Source of the DNA: Oceanicaulis sp. MMSF_3324
GTDB taxonomy: Bacteria; Pseudomonadota; Alphaproteobacteria; Caulobacterales; Maricaulaceae
Assembly: GCF_030733545.1 (NCBI RefSeq)
Contig: NZ_JASHIU010000006.1
Span: 103,119 to 167,118, forward strand
Direction: 5' to 3'
Length of the DNA stretch: 64,000 bases
In this document: piece by piece, positions 25,522 through 35,497 of the stretch
Numbering within the stretch: position 1 is the first letter of the stretch
Layout of the letters: each line of letters begins with the position of its first letter
Made by a program: the position numbers and the translations under genes
Notes under the pieces: generated by a model
The model's database searches: none
What the model saw: the letters and a program-made list of their open reading frames with translations, nothing else
What the model was told of the DNA's origin: nothing

Positions 25522-26907
25522 ATGCATTTTGGCGTTTTCGACCTGTTCAAGATCGGCGTAGGTCCTTCCAGTTCTCATACTGTGGGGCCGATGAAGGCTG
25601 CGCGCCTGTTCCTGGAGCGCGTAGAAGACGAGCATGGCCTGGACAAGGTCGCTCGGGTTCAGGCGGAAGCCTATGGCTCACTGGCTTTGACCGGGTCCGG
25701 TCACGCCACCGACAAGGCGATCCTGTGGGGGCTGGAAGGCGTGACGCCAGAGGGCGCGGATCCTGATGTCTTGCCTGCCCGCATTGACCGCATCCTGAGC
25801 GATAAAACCATCCGATTACTGGATACGCATGAGATCGCTTTTGATCGTGAACACGATCTGCTGTTCCGCGGCGAAAAACGCCTTCCTTTCCATTCAAATG
25901 CCATGAAATTCATTGCCTTTGACAAGGAAGGTGAAGTCCTGCGTGAAGAGGTCTGGTACTCCATCGGTGGCGGTTTCGTCATTGACGAAGCCGAGGCTGG
26001 CCGCAACTCAGCGGCAGAAGCGCTCAAGGGTGAGCCCTATCCGTTCAATTCCTGTGATGAGCTTTTGGAGATTTGTGATCGCGAGGGGCTTTCAATCCCC
26101 GAGCTGATGATGGCCAACGAAACCACTTTTCGAGAAGAAGCCGAGGTCCGTGACTGGATCGGCCAGGTCACACAGACGATGGAGGCGTGCATTGATCGCG
26201 GTCTCGGTCAGCGCGGTGAATTGCCGGGCGGGCTGAACGTCAAGCGCCGTGCGCCCGTCATGCGCGAGAAATTGATGGCTGAAGCAGCAAGAGCGGAAAC
26301 CGATCCCCTCGCCTCCATGGAATGGGTCAATCTGTGGGCCATGGCCGTCAACGAAGAGAATGCAGCCGGCGGCAAGGTCGTCACGGCCCCGACCAATGGC
26401 GCGGCTGGCATCATCCCGGCGGTGCTGCGCTATTACGACCGCCACCACCGCCGCTCCAATGATCCCGACGCGATTGCGCGTTTCTTCCTGACCTCCGCCG
26501 CCATTGGCGCGCTCTACAAGCAGAACGCGTCCATTTCGGGCGCCGAAGCGGGCTGCCAAGGTGAAGTGGGCGTCGCCTGTTCCATGGCGGCGGGCGGTCT
26601 GGCCGCGGCGCTGGGCGGCACGAACCGTCAGATCGAGAACGCCGCGGAGATCGCCATGGAGCACAATCTGGGCCTTACTTGCGATCCGGTGGGCGGTCTG
26701 GTGCAAATCCCCTGCATCGAACGCAACGCTATTGGCGCGATCAAGGCGATCAACGCCGCCCGGCTCGCGTTGATGAGCCAGGACGCGGATTACAAGGTGT
26801 CACTGGACCAGGTGATCGAGACCATGGCCCAGACCGCAGCGGACATGAATGACAAGTACAAGGAGACCTCCACCGGGGGTCTCGCGGTGAATGTGCCGGT
26901 GTGTTGA
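25522..26907 (+). CDS. sdaA: L-serine ammonia-lyase, single-chain iron-sulfur type
   Basis: Deaminates L-serine to pyruvate and ammonia using a labile 4Fe-4S cluster. The 461 residues include the N-terminal beta domain with [18 protein letters not shown] and the catalytic alpha domain with [35 protein letters not shown] and [19 protein letters not shown], whose Cys residues fit the cluster ligands. It begins 2 nt after the RAM-domain gene and is followed by a strong terminator at 26934-26961. Confidence 0.94.
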   Translation: MHFGVFDLFKIGVGPSSSHTVGPMKAARLFLERVEDEHGLDKVARVQAEAYGSLALTGSGHATDKAILWGLEGVTPEGADPDVLPARIDRILSDKTIRLLDTHEIAFDREHDLLFRGEKRLPFHSNAMKFIAFDKEGEVLREEVWYSIGGGFVIDEAEAGRNSAAEALKGEPYPFNSCDELLEICDREGLSIPELMMANETTFREEAEVRDWIGQVTQTMEACIDRGLGQRGELPGGLNVKRRAPVMREKLMAEAARAETDPLASMEWVNLWAMAVNEENAAGGKVVTAPTNGAAGIIPAVLRYYDRHHRRSNDPDAIARFFLTSAAIGALYKQNASISGAEAGCQGEVGVACSMAAGGLAAALGGTNRQIENAAEIAMEHNLGLTCDPVGGLVQIPCIERNAIGAIKAINAARLALMSQDADYKVSLDQVIETMAQTAADMNDKYKETSTGGLAVNVPVC

Positions 26908-26933
26908 GCACTGCATAGCCAACAAAAAACAAA

Positions 26934-26961
26934 CCCCGGAGCACAGGCTCCGGGGTTTTTT
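26934..26961 (+). terminator. Rho-independent terminator after sdaA
   Basis: A perfect 9-bp stem CCCCGGAGC/GCTCCGGGG (26934-26942 with 26947-26955), a 4-nt loop ACAG and then TTTTTT. The A-rich stretch before the stem would serve as a T tract for transcripts of the opposite strand, so the structure may stop the CoA-transferase operon as well. Confidence 0.9.
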
Positions 26962-26984
26962 GTATGCGCTTTCAGGCTCGTCGC

Positions 26985-27632
26985 TTATGCGGCGAGGCCC
27001 TCTGCCACCGTGTACTTGGCTTCGGTCTTCTCGGCGACCTCATCAAGGGTCACGCCGTCTGCGAGCTCAACGAGCTTGAGGCCGTCTTCGACGACGTCGA
27101 ACACGCCCAGCGTGGTGATGACGCGGTCCACGCAGGCCTTGCCGGTCAGCGGCAGCGAGCACTCCTTCAGAAGCTTGCTCTCGCCCGCCTTGTTGGTGTG
27201 ATCCATGATCACCACAACGCGCTGCACGCCCGCGACGAGATCCATCGCGCCGCCCATGCCCTTGACCATCTTGCCCGGGATCATCCAGTTCGCGATGTCG
27301 CCGTTTTCCGACACTTCCATCGCGCCCAGAATGGACAGGTTGATATGGCCGCCGCGGATCATCGCAAAGCTGTCCGCCGAGCTGAAATAGCTCGTCTTAT
27401 CAAGCTCGGTGATGGTCTGCTTGCCGGCATTGATCAGATCGGCGTCCACCTCGTCCTCGGTGGGGAACGGACCCATGCCCAGCATGCCGTTTTCTGACTG
27501 CAGGGTGACGTCCATGCCATCGGGAATGTGGTTCGCCACCAGCGTCGGGATGCCGATGCCAAGGTTCACATAGAAGCCGTCCTGCAGCTCTTTCGCCGCG
27601 CGTTCAGCCAGTTGTTCTCTGGTCCAAGCCAT
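26985..27632 (-). CDS. scoB: 3-oxoacid CoA-transferase, subunit B
   Basis: Beta subunit of succinyl-CoA:3-ketoacid CoA-transferase, which moves CoA onto acetoacetate for ketone body or PHB-derived acid use. The 215 residues contain [16 protein letters not shown] and the catalytic Glu in [14 protein letters not shown], with [21 protein letters not shown] further on. It is 17 nt downstream of the alpha subunit gene. Confidence 0.93.
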   Translation of the reverse strand: MAWTREQLAERAAKELQDGFYVNLGIGIPTLVANHIPDGMDVTLQSENGMLGMGPFPTEDEVDADLINAGKQTITELDKTSYFSSADSFAMIRGGHINLSILGAMEVSENGDIANWMIPGKMVKGMGGAMDLVAGVQRVVVIMDHTNKAGESKLLKECSLPLTGKACVDRVITTLGVFDVVEDGLKLVELADGVTLDEVAEKTEAKYTVAEGLAA

Positions 27633-27649
27633 ATTTCTGATCCTCCCGC

Positions 27650-28345
27650 TTAGGCGCGCACAGTGCGTTGCTCGATGCGTTTTTCGAACGTGCCCTGGAC
27701 AAGGCGCTGAACGAAAATGCCCGGCGTGTGGATGTGATCGGCGTCAAGCTCGCCGTTCTCTACGATTTCCTCGACCTCGGCGATGGTTACCTTGCCGGCG
27801 GTCGCCATCATCGGGTTGAAGTTGCGCGCGGTCTTGCGGAAAACGAGATTGCCCGCCTTGTCCGCTTTCCAAGCCTTCACGATGGACACATCCGCGACCA
27901 GACCGGTCTCCATGATGTAGGTCTCGCCGTTGAAGTCCTTGTGCTCCTTGCCTTCCGCCACCAGCGTGCCCACGCCAGTCTTGGTGTAGAAGCCCGGAAT
28001 GCCGGCGCCGCCAGCGCGGATGCGCTCGGCCAGCGTGCCCTGGGGATTGAATTCCAGCTCCAGCTCGCCGTTCAGATACTGTTTTTCGAAGGTCTTGTTC
28101 TCGCCCACATAGGAGGAGACCATCTTCTTGATTTGGCGGGTCTGCAGCAGCAGGCCGAGGCCGAAATCATCAACGCCGGCATTGTTGGAGATGAACGTGA
28201 GATCCTTGGCGCCACTGTCGCGCAGCGCGGTGATCAGGTTCTCCGGAATGCCGCACAGCCCGAAGCCGCCCGCCATTACGGTCATGCCGTCAAAAGTGAG
28301 CCCGTCTAGGGCTGTCTTTGCGTCTGGGTAGACTTTGTCCGCCAC
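27650..28345 (-). CDS. scoA: 3-oxoacid CoA-transferase, subunit A
   Basis: Alpha subunit of the same enzyme. The 231 residues show the CoA-binding glycine motif [28 protein letters not shown] and [15 protein letters not shown], all typical of ScoA/AtoD. It is the first gene of the two-gene operon; its promoter should be in 28346-28429, which separates it from the yihY-like gene on the same strand. The final residues carry the usual [11 protein letters not shown]. Confidence 0.93.
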   Translation of the reverse strand: MADKVYPDAKTALDGLTFDGMTVMAGGFGLCGIPENLITALRDSGAKDLTFISNNAGVDDFGLGLLLQTRQIKKMVSSYVGENKTFEKQYLNGELELEFNPQGTLAERIRAGGAGIPGFYTKTGVGTLVAEGKEHKDFNGETYIMETGLVADVSIVKAWKADKAGNLVFRKTARNFNPMMATAGKVTIAEVEEIVENGELDADHIHTPGIFVQRLVQGTFEKRIEQRTVRA

Positions 28346-28429
28346 TGCGCCGTCTCCTTCCCTGCGAAAATTTCAACGCTCGTTTAATTTGGTCCGGTTT
28401 ATAGCCGCTTCGTAGCCGAAAACCAGCCC

Positions 28430-29347
28430 CTATTCGGTTGTCGGAGGCTTCTGGCTTTCATGCGCTTCGCCCCGGTGACGGTCAATCTCGACGCCAAGCG
28501 CGCCTCCGAAAAAGACCGCATAGGAGGTCCAGTAGACCCATAACAGAAACACGATCAGCGTGCCCAGCGGGCCATATGTGCTGGGATTGACGATTGTCGC
28601 CACATAGAGCGTGAACCCCTTGGAAGCGACCAGCCAGATCGAGGCTGCTGTCGTTGCTCCGATCAGTGAAGCGGTCCAGCTGGTCTCGCCAGCGCGCTGC
28701 ATCACAAAGCGATACAGCAGCGCCAGCGCCGTGATCATGGCGATATAGGAGATCGACCATTCATTGATCAGACTGGCCCCGAAATCGGCTGCATCACTGC
28801 CGAGCATCCGCAAGGCCGGGCGGATCATGTTCGGGATGGTCAGGATGGCGAGATTGGCCATCACGAGTAGTGCGCCGCCTGCGATCACCGCGCCCATGGC
28901 CAGCAGATTGAAGTGCAGGATGTTGCGCAGATCGCCCCGTCGCGCGATCTGGTTGAGGCCGGCGATGATCGCTTTTGCGCCCCGGGCGGCGGCGAACCAG
29001 GCGATAAACAGCGCCAGCACGCCCTGGACCGTCAGAGAGGTGTTGGACGATCCCGCCAGCTGTGACAGCTGATTGGTCAGGAAGCTGTGCGCCGATGGCG
29101 GCAGGACCTCGGTCACCTGCAGGCGCGCCACCTGGTTCAGGGCGTCATCTTCTGAAAACAGCAGACCGTAAACCGACGCGGCCACAAGGACGGCGGGGAC
29201 CAGAGCGAGCAGGCCGAAAAAGCCAGCGCCCCCGGCAAACAGCATGACCTCGCGCGCCATCATGCGGTCGACCGCCCGCACGACGACTTTCAGCGCGGGT
29301 ATGTCCCAGGCGCGACGGATCAGGGATTTCAACTTGATCAGCGACAT
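28430..29347 (-). CDS. YihY/BrkB-family inner membrane protein
   Basis: A 305-residue integral membrane protein with about six hydrophobic segments. It shows AREVMLFAGGAGFFGLLALVPA near TM1, the conserved WFAAARGAKAIIAGLNQIARR region and the end stretch YGPLGTLIVFLLWVYWTSYAVFFGGALGVEIDR (read in parts). The family was once called ribonuclease BN in error; its transport or structural role is unclear. A short hydrophilic tail follows. Confidence 0.88.
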   Translation of the reverse strand: MSLIKLKSLIRRAWDIPALKVVVRAVDRMMAREVMLFAGGAGFFGLLALVPAVLVAASVYGLLFSEDDALNQVARLQVTEVLPPSAHSFLTNQLSQLAGSSNTSLTVQGVLALFIAWFAAARGAKAIIAGLNQIARRGDLRNILHFNLLAMGAVIAGGALLVMANLAILTIPNMIRPALRMLGSDAADFGASLINEWSISYIAMITALALLYRFVMQRAGETSWTASLIGATTAASIWLVASKGFTLYVATIVNPSTYGPLGTLIVFLLWVYWTSYAVFFGGALGVEIDRHRGEAHESQKPPTTE

Positions 29348-29435
29348 GGAGCGCAGCGTTCAAACCTCGAAACGAGTTCTCTGACGCCAGTCGCCCAGAG
29401 AGTCGCGCTTGTTTAACCCTGAATGGTCAAGCCTG

Positions 29436-30584
29436 TCAGCCTAAAGCCCCGTCGTTTTTCAGGCTTGCGATCTCCGCATCTGAAAAGCCCCAGTCCTGAA
29501 GCACGTCATCGGTATGCTGGCCGGGCGTGGGCGCAATGCTCTGGATGGCGCCGGGCGTGCGGGAAAACCGGGGCGCGGGCGCCGCCTGCCGCACACCCTC
29601 CACATCCACGAAGACCCCCCTCTCCTTCATATGCGGGTTTTCGGCGGCGTCTTTCGTGTCCAGCACCGGGGCGAAGCACGCATCGGTGCCATCGAGGATG
29701 TCGCACCAGTGAGACTGGGGGTGCGCCGCGAAGGTTTCTTCAAACGCCTTGCGCATGTCCGGCCAGGTCTTGGCGTCATATTGCGCCTGCATGGCAGGGT
29801 GATCGGACAGGCCCAGCTTGTCGATCAGCAGCTGGAAGAATTCCGCTTCAAGCGCCCCGATGGAGACGAACGCCCCGTCTGCACAGCGATAGGTGTCATA
29901 GAAAGGCGCGCCGCCATCGAGCAGGTTCTCTCCCCGCGGCTGGCTCCACATGCCGATCGCATCAAGCTGATGTACAGCGCCCATGAGATGCGCTGCGCCA
30001 TCGACGATCGCCGCATCCACCACCTGGCCTTCACCCGAGCTGCGGGCATGGTGCAAGGCCGCCAGAACGCCGACGGCCAGATACATGGAGCCCCCACCGA
30101 AATCTCCGACCACATTGACGGGCGGGACCGGCTTTTCTTTGGGGCCAATGGCGTCGAGCGCCCCCGTCAGGGCGATGTAGTTGAGGTCATGGCCGGCGGA
30201 ATGCGCCAGCGGTCCGAACTGGCCCCAGCCCGTCATGCGGCCATAGACCAGCGCCGGATTGGCCTTGAAGGCCTCATCAGGGCCCAGCCCCAGGCGCTCC
30301 ATGACGCCGGGACGGTAGCCTTCAAGCACGATATGGGCGCTTTCCATGAGTTTCAGGCAGGCCTTCACCGCGCTTTTGCTCTTGAGATTGAAGGCGGCGG
30401 AGCGTCGTCCGCGAGCCAGCACCTCGGCCGGGCCGCCTCCGCCGGCATGGGGGCGATCAATGCGAATGACTTCCGCTCCAAGGTCGCTGAGCAGCATGGC
30501 GCAGAAGGGGGCAGGCCCCAGTCCGACAAATTCCAGGACTTTAACGCCACGCAAAGGGCCTTGTGCTTTCGTATCGGTCGGCAT
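29436..30584 (-). CDS. CaiB/BaiF family CoA-transferase, alpha-methylacyl-CoA racemase-like
   Basis: Class III CoA-transferase-fold enzyme of 382 residues. It starts GPLRGVKVLEFVGLGPAPFCAMLLSDLGAEVIRID (read in parts), and the motif GHDLNYIALTGAL has the His-Asp pattern of alpha-methylacyl-CoA racemases, followed by the GGSMYLAVGVLAAL helix. Racemase activity on branched acyl-CoAs is therefore more likely than CoA transfer. ATG 30584 was chosen over a TTG at 30590. It is divergent from the PopA-like gene, with about 100 nt between them. Confidence 0.86.
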   Translation of the reverse strand: MPTDTKAQGPLRGVKVLEFVGLGPAPFCAMLLSDLGAEVIRIDRPHAGGGGPAEVLARGRRSAAFNLKSKSAVKACLKLMESAHIVLEGYRPGVMERLGLGPDEAFKANPALVYGRMTGWGQFGPLAHSAGHDLNYIALTGALDAIGPKEKPVPPVNVVGDFGGGSMYLAVGVLAALHHARSSGEGQVVDAAIVDGAAHLMGAVHQLDAIGMWSQPRGENLLDGGAPFYDTYRCADGAFVSIGALEAEFFQLLIDKLGLSDHPAMQAQYDAKTWPDMRKAFEETFAAHPQSHWCDILDGTDACFAPVLDTKDAAENPHMKERGVFVDVEGVRQAAPAPRFSRTPGAIQSIAPTPGQHTDDVLQDWGFSDAEIASLKNDGALG

Positions 30585-30686
30585 GAGCAAATCGCTTTGT
30601 GAACATTTCTAGGAATCAAAGTTTTGACACTGAACTCAGAACGACACAATCTTGTCGCCTCGGGTCAAGGGGGGCAGACGGGGCGG

Positions 30687-31922
30687 ATGTTTTCCATTGC
30701 AGTCATGGGCGATGACGCCAGGGCGCAGGAAACCGCTGAGCAATTGGCTCAAATGGGGTTTCAGGTCGCGCGTCACATAGAACCGGGCTGTGAGGCCGTT
30801 ATCAGTTTTGATCCGATCAAGGACGGGCTGGCTGCGGACATGCTGCATCTGTCGGTCGGCGGTTCTGGAGCAGACGAAGCCGATGTGTGCTTGCCGGACA
30901 ATGCGCATCCGATCCAGATCGCATCACGCCTGCGCGCCCTGTCCCGGCTCAAGGTCCTCGAACACACCGCTCAACTGCGCCTGAAAAGCGCTCAGGAGGC
31001 CGGTTACCAGCCCGCTCCGGTGCCGCTCAATCAAGAAGAGTCCACGGTTCTGTTCGTTGGCGCGCCGGGCCCGTCTTTCATGCGGCTTCAGTTTGCGATG
31101 TCGCGCGCCGGCATCCAGACCATCGCCGCCTTCTCGACCTTCAACGCGTTTGATTATCTTCATGAGCGCACATTCGACGCGGTGATCCTCAATACCCGTC
31201 CGGACGCTGGCCTGGCCCATACCGTGTGTTCGGCCATGCGCCGCAATACGCGGCTCTATCATACGCCCGCCATCTTGTTGACGGCGGACACCGACTATGC
31301 CGGCGCTGATGAAGCGTTCGCGCGGGGCGCATCCGACATTCTGTCTGACAATGCCAGCAATGATGAGATGCGGGACCGGGTCATGGCGCTGGCGTCCGAA
31401 CGCCGCCGACGGCGTCTGGCCAAGGCGCGGCTTGAAGCTTGTCGCCTACCCAGCCTGCTGGATTCTGAGTCAGACCTCTACAATGAGAAATTCGGGCGTG
31501 TGCACCTGCAGAGCCTTCTGGACCATGCCGCCGCGCGCCTTGAATCGCTCAGTCTGATCATGCTCGGCGTCAGTGCGCCACAGGAAGCCGGAGCGACCGG
31601 ATTCTCAAAGGCGACGAACCAGTTCGCTGGCATGCTGCGTCATTGCGTCCGCGCCGAGGACTTCGTCGTACGCCTGGCCCAGGACCGGTTCCTGATCGCC
31701 CTGCCCAACACGCCTCAGTCGGAAGCGAAAATGGTCTCCAACCGTGTTTCAGCGATTGCAGAGTGCACGGCTTATGAAGGTGTGGATCCGCTCAAGCCCT
31801 TCCGTCTGGAGCTGACCCCCTCGATCGAGGACGCCGCCGGTGAAGCCAGCGCCGACGCCCTCATCGAGCAGATGGTGCGCAACTCGAATGTCTTGCCGTT
31901 CGATTCTGTAAAAACCGGCTAG
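30687..31922 (+). CDS. Degenerate receiver-receiver-GGDEF protein, PopA-like c-di-GMP receptor candidate
   Basis: A 411-residue protein laid out like PleD/PopA. Residues 1-95 look like a remnant receiver. Residues 118-230 are a second receiver with the Asp replaced by Asn (VILNTRPD) and no acidic pair. The C-terminal third is a GGDEF fold: R-A-E-D (nt 31650-31661) matches the RxxD inhibitory-site motif that precedes the active site in PleD, but the active-site signature reads AQDRF (31677-31691). It should bind c-di-GMP without making it. ATG 30687 follows AAGGGGGGCAG; a TTG at 30624 would add 21 residues. The stop shares CTAG with mfd. Confidence 0.8.
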   Translation: MFSIAVMGDDARAQETAEQLAQMGFQVARHIEPGCEAVISFDPIKDGLAADMLHLSVGGSGADEADVCLPDNAHPIQIASRLRALSRLKVLEHTAQLRLKSAQEAGYQPAPVPLNQEESTVLFVGAPGPSFMRLQFAMSRAGIQTIAAFSTFNAFDYLHERTFDAVILNTRPDAGLAHTVCSAMRRNTRLYHTPAILLTADTDYAGADEAFARGASDILSDNASNDEMRDRVMALASERRRRRLAKARLEACRLPSLLDSESDLYNEKFGRVHLQSLLDHAAARLESLSLIMLGVSAPQEAGATGFSKATNQFAGMLRHCVRAEDFVVRLAQDRFLIALPNTPQSEAKMVSNRVSAIAECTAYEGVDPLKPFRLELTPSIEDAAGEASADALIEQMVRNSNVLPFDSVKTG

Positions 31923-34900
31923 GCCGCTTCCTTGGCTCGCCGTGCGGCGTCCGCCACGGGCGCCAGCAGCCGCAGCGCGCCTTTCAAGCGATCCATCGGC
32001 TCGGGGAAATCGCCCTTGAGCACCAGCGTGTTGTCAGGCCGCAGTTTGTAATCGGCGGGACGCTTGGTCATCAGCTCCACCAAGGCCGCCGGATCGCCGA
32101 AGCCGTGCTCGCGGAAAGTCGCAACCGCGCCTTTCGGTCCTGCGTCGAGCTTGGCGACATTAGCCCGCTTGCACAGGGCCTTAAGCGCAACAACCTGAAG
32201 CAGGCTCTCAACTTCGTCGGGCAGTTTGCCGAAGCGGTCGATCAGTTCGGCGGCGAAGCCTTCGCGTTCCTGTTTGGTGTCGAGCGAAGACAAGCGGCGA
32301 TAGAGCGCCATGCGCACATCCAGATCCGGCACATAGTCTTCGGGGATCAGAACCGCTGCGCCCACATTGATGGCCGGCGACCAGTCGCGTTCTTCCAGGC
32401 TCATATCACCCTGGAGGCTCGCCACCGCTTCTTCCAGCATGGACTGGTACAGCTCGACGCCCACATCCTTGATGTGACCCGATTGCTCCTCGCCCAGAAG
32501 GTTACCGCCCCCGCGCAGGTCGAGATCGTGACTGGCCAGGGTGAAACCGGCGCCGAGGCTGTCGAGCGATTGCAGGATCTTGAGCCGCTTGTCGGCGGTC
32601 GCAGTGAGCTTCTGGTTTGCGGGCGTTGTCAGATAGGCATAGGCGCGCGCCTTGGCCCGGCCCACCCGGCCGCGCAGCTGGTAGAGCGGCGCCAGGCCGA
32701 ACATGTCGGCGCGGTGGATGATCATCGTGTTGGCCGTGGGAATGTCGATGCCGGATTCCACGATGGTGGTGGAGACCAGCACATCATACCGGCCCTCATA
32801 GAAGGCGGTCATGATGTCTTCGAGCTGCCCGCCCGCCATCTGGCCATGAGCGATGACGAAGCTGACTTCCGGAACCTGCTCGCGCAGGAAGCTGGCGATA
32901 TCTTCGAGGTCAGATATCCGCGGGGCCACATAATAGCTCTGCCCGCCGCGATAGCGTTCACGCAACAGCGCTTCGCGCACGGTGACATTGTCGAAGGGCG
33001 TCACATAGGTGCGCACGGCCAGTCGGTCGACAGGCGGCGTGGCGATGATCGACAAATCCCGGATGCCCGCCATGGAAAGCTGAAGCGTCCGCGGAATGGG
33101 CGTTGCGGTCAGCGTCAGGACGTGGACATCGGTCTTGAGCTCTTTGAGACGCTCCTTGTGCTTGACCCCGAAGCGTTGCTCCTCGTCGATCACCAGCAGG
33201 CCGAGATCGGCGAACTTCACGGTCTTCGCCAGCAAGGCGTGGGTGCCGATGACGATCTCGCACGTTCCCTCCGCGATCTCCTTGCGGGTCGCGGTGGCGT
33301 CCTTGGACGAGACCAGGCGCGACAGCTGCCGCACTTTCACGGGCCAGCCCTTGAATCGCTCCTGAAAGGTCTTGAAGTGCTGACGCGCCAGCAGCGTTGT
33401 CGGCGCGACGACAGCCACCTGACGGCCGCTCATGGCGGCGACGAAAGCGGCGCGCAGCGCGACTTCGGTCTTTCCAAAGCCCACATCGCCACAGATCAGC
33501 CGGTCCATCGGGCGGCCCTTGGCGAAGTCGGAGAAGACATCGTCGATGGCGTTGAGCTGATCATCGGTCTCCACATAGGGGAAACGCGCCGCGAACTCGT
33601 CATAGAGCCCGCTCGGCGGTGTGATGATCTCGGCGTCGCGCGAATTGCGGGCGGCGGCGATCTTGATCAGCTGATCGGCCATGTCCCGAAGGCGCTGCTT
33701 GGCCTTGGCCTTACGAGCCTGCCACGCGCCCGCGCCCAGACGGTCCAGCTGGGCGGTCTCGCTGTCCTGGCCATAGCGCGACAGAAGCTCGATATTCTCG
33801 ACCGGCAGGTAGAGCTTGCTCTCGCCTGCGTATTCAAGCTCCAGACAATCATGCGGCGCTTCGCCGACCGACAGGGTTTTCAGGCCCAGATAGCGTCCCA
33901 GACCATGATCGGCGTGGACCACAAGATCGCCCGGCGTCAGCGCGCCGGCCTCGGCGATGACATCTGCGGATTTCTTGCGTCGGCGTGGCCGGGCCAGCCG
34001 GTCGCCCAGCACATCCTGTTCCGCGATGACGGCGAAGTCCGGCGTTTCAAACCCATGCTCCAGCGGCAGAACGACGCGAGAAATGGTCTGTCCGCTCGTC
34101 TTGTTGGCGGCGCGCCAGTCATCGGCCGCCATGATGGGCTTCAGCCCATGATCGCCCAGGACGCTGGCGAGACGGTCCGAGGCGCCTTCGGACCAGCTGG
34201 CGAACAGGACGCGTTTGCCCGACGAGCGCAGGGCGACAGCGTGCTTGCTGGCCGCCTCGAAGACATTCTGATCGGCCTGACGTTCCGCGGCGAAACTGCG
34301 CCCCTGTTTGCCGCCCATGTCGACGACATCGTCGCCGGCTTCCTGAAAGGCGGTGAAACGACGCGTGGCGCGCTGGCCGAGCTGGTTCGTCCACTCGTCT
34401 TCATCCAGATAAAGCGATTGGGGCGGCAAGGCGCGATAGGCCGGCGCGCCCATGGCCCCGGCTCCTGACTTTGCCGCCAGTTGCCGCGCCTCGTAATAGT
34501 CCCGGATCTGGTCCAGCCGTTCGTCCAGCGCATCCTTGGCGAGCGGGTCAAGACCCACCAGAGCGCCCTCGCCGATATAGTCAAAAACGGTGTCGAGCCG
34601 CTCATGAAACAGCGGCAGCCAATGTTCGGCGCCGGTCGGGCGCGCCCCCGCGCTAACAGAGTCATAGATCGGATCACCGGACCCTACCGCGCCGAAATGC
34701 TTCAGGAAGCCGGACCGGAAACGCGAGATCGCCTCGGCATTGAGAACGATTTCGCTGACCGGCGAAAAGCTCACCGATTTGAGCTGGGCCGTCGTGCGTT
34801 GGGTTTCCGGGTCAAAAGCGCGGACGGTCTCCAGCACATCACCGAAGAAATCGAGCCGGACCGGTTCTTCCGCGTCCGCCGGGAAGACGTCGATCACGCC

Positions 34901-35407
34901 GCCGCGCACCGCATAGTCGCCCCGTTCGGTAACCGTGGCGGTGCGCACATAGCCGTTTTCCGCCAGGTGCTGTTTGAGCACTTCGGAATCGAGCACGCCG
35001 CCGGGCGTTGCGCTCAACCCGCCGCCAGACAGCGCGGCCTTCGGCGCGCAGCGCTGGATCACCCCGGAGACGGTGGATATGACCAGAAGCGGGCTTTTGT
35101 CTGAGCTGTCGCGCTGCGCCAGGGCATGCAGGGCTCCGGCCCGGCGCGCCGCCGTACGCGGGCTGGGGCTTATCCGGTCATAGGGCTGGCAATCCCAGCC
35201 CAGAAGGCGCAGCTGATCGAGATCGGGCGCGAAAAAGCGCGCCGCCGCCGCAAAGGCGCTGGCGCGCGCCTCATCCGTGGCGATGTAGAGCCCCACCCCG
35301 CCGCGCGCGCGCAAGGCGTCGCAGAAGATCAGCGCGTCAAACCCTTCCGGCGCGCCGCAAACGGTCAGGGAGCTGTCAGATTGGGCCAGGGTTTTGAAGT
35401 CATCCAC
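31919..35407 (-). CDS. mfd: Transcription-repair coupling factor Mfd
   Basis: ATP-driven translocase that removes RNA polymerase stalled at DNA lesions and recruits UvrA. The 1162 residues are full length. An N-terminal UvrB-like region is followed by a CarD-like RNA polymerase interaction domain (PGDLVVHADHGLGRYLGL), then the RecG-like motor with Walker A GDVGFGKTEVALRA, DEEQRFGVKHKERLK and motif VI HQLRGR-like YQLRGRVGRAKARAYAYL, and a C-terminal TRCF domain. It ends tail-to-tail with the PopA-like gene. sdhE follows upstream across a 141-nt gap containing a palindrome. Confidence 0.96.
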   Translation of the reverse strand: MDDFKTLAQSDSSLTVCGAPEGFDALIFCDALRARGGVGLYIATDEARASAFAAAARFFAPDLDQLRLLGWDCQPYDRISPSPRTAARRAGALHALAQRDSSDKSPLLVISTVSGVIQRCAPKAALSGGGLSATPGGVLDSEVLKQHLAENGYVRTATVTERGDYAVRGGVIDVFPADAEEPVRLDFFGDVLETVRAFDPETQRTTAQLKSVSFSPVSEIVLNAEAISRFRSGFLKHFGAVGSGDPIYDSVSAGARPTGAEHWLPLFHERLDTVFDYIGEGALVGLDPLAKDALDERLDQIRDYYEARQLAAKSGAGAMGAPAYRALPPQSLYLDEDEWTNQLGQRATRRFTAFQEAGDDVVDMGGKQGRSFAAERQADQNVFEAASKHAVALRSSGKRVLFASWSEGASDRLASVLGDHGLKPIMAADDWRAANKTSGQTISRVVLPLEHGFETPDFAVIAEQDVLGDRLARPRRRKKSADVIAEAGALTPGDLVVHADHGLGRYLGLKTLSVGEAPHDCLELEYAGESKLYLPVENIELLSRYGQDSETAQLDRLGAGAWQARKAKAKQRLRDMADQLIKIAAARNSRDAEIITPPSGLYDEFAARFPYVETDDQLNAIDDVFSDFAKGRPMDRLICGDVGFGKTEVALRAAFVAAMSGRQVAVVAPTTLLARQHFKTFQERFKGWPVKVRQLSRLVSSKDATATRKEIAEGTCEIVIGTHALLAKTVKFADLGLLVIDEEQRFGVKHKERLKELKTDVHVLTLTATPIPRTLQLSMAGIRDLSIIATPPVDRLAVRTYVTPFDNVTVREALLRERYRGGQSYYVAPRISDLEDIASFLREQVPEVSFVIAHGQMAGGQLEDIMTAFYEGRYDVLVSTTIVESGIDIPTANTMIIHRADMFGLAPLYQLRGRVGRAKARAYAYLTTPANQKLTATADKRLKILQSLDSLGAGFTLASHDLDLRGGGNLLGEEQSGHIKDVGVELYQSMLEEAVASLQGDMSLEERDWSPAINVGAAVLIPEDYVPDLDVRMALYRRLSSLDTKQEREGFAAELIDRFGKLPDEVESLLQVVALKALCKRANVAKLDAGPKGAVATFREHGFGDPAALVELMTKRPADYKLRPDNTLVLKGDFPEPMDRLKGALRLLAPVADAARRAKEAA

Positions 35408-35478
35408 GGCGAGGCGTCCTCAATAGGGTTTCGCCCCCGCGCCTGAAAGACGGGGGGTGTCTCTTGTCTAGGTCGTCA

Positions 35479-35497
35479 TCCCGGATTTAATCCGGGA
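35479..35497. repeat. Palindrome resembling dispersed alphaproteobacterial intergenic repeats
   Basis: TCCCGGAT-TTA-ATCCGGGA between sdhE and mfd: an 8-bp perfect stem with a 3-nt loop, preceded by GTCA and followed by CC. The form CGTCATCCCGG...CCGGGA resembles repeats I remember from intergenic regions of many alphaproteobacteria. A second, looser inverted pair (GCCGCG ... CGCGGC, 35502-35545) follows. Only one copy is in this window, so repeat status is inferred. Confidence 0.4.

Noticed and set aside
32105..34468. 787-codon plus-strand open frame opposite mfd
   Set aside because: The minus strand carries complete Mfd motifs. The plus frame gives a low-complexity His/Arg/Gln-rich product, typical of antisense frames in GC-rich DNA.
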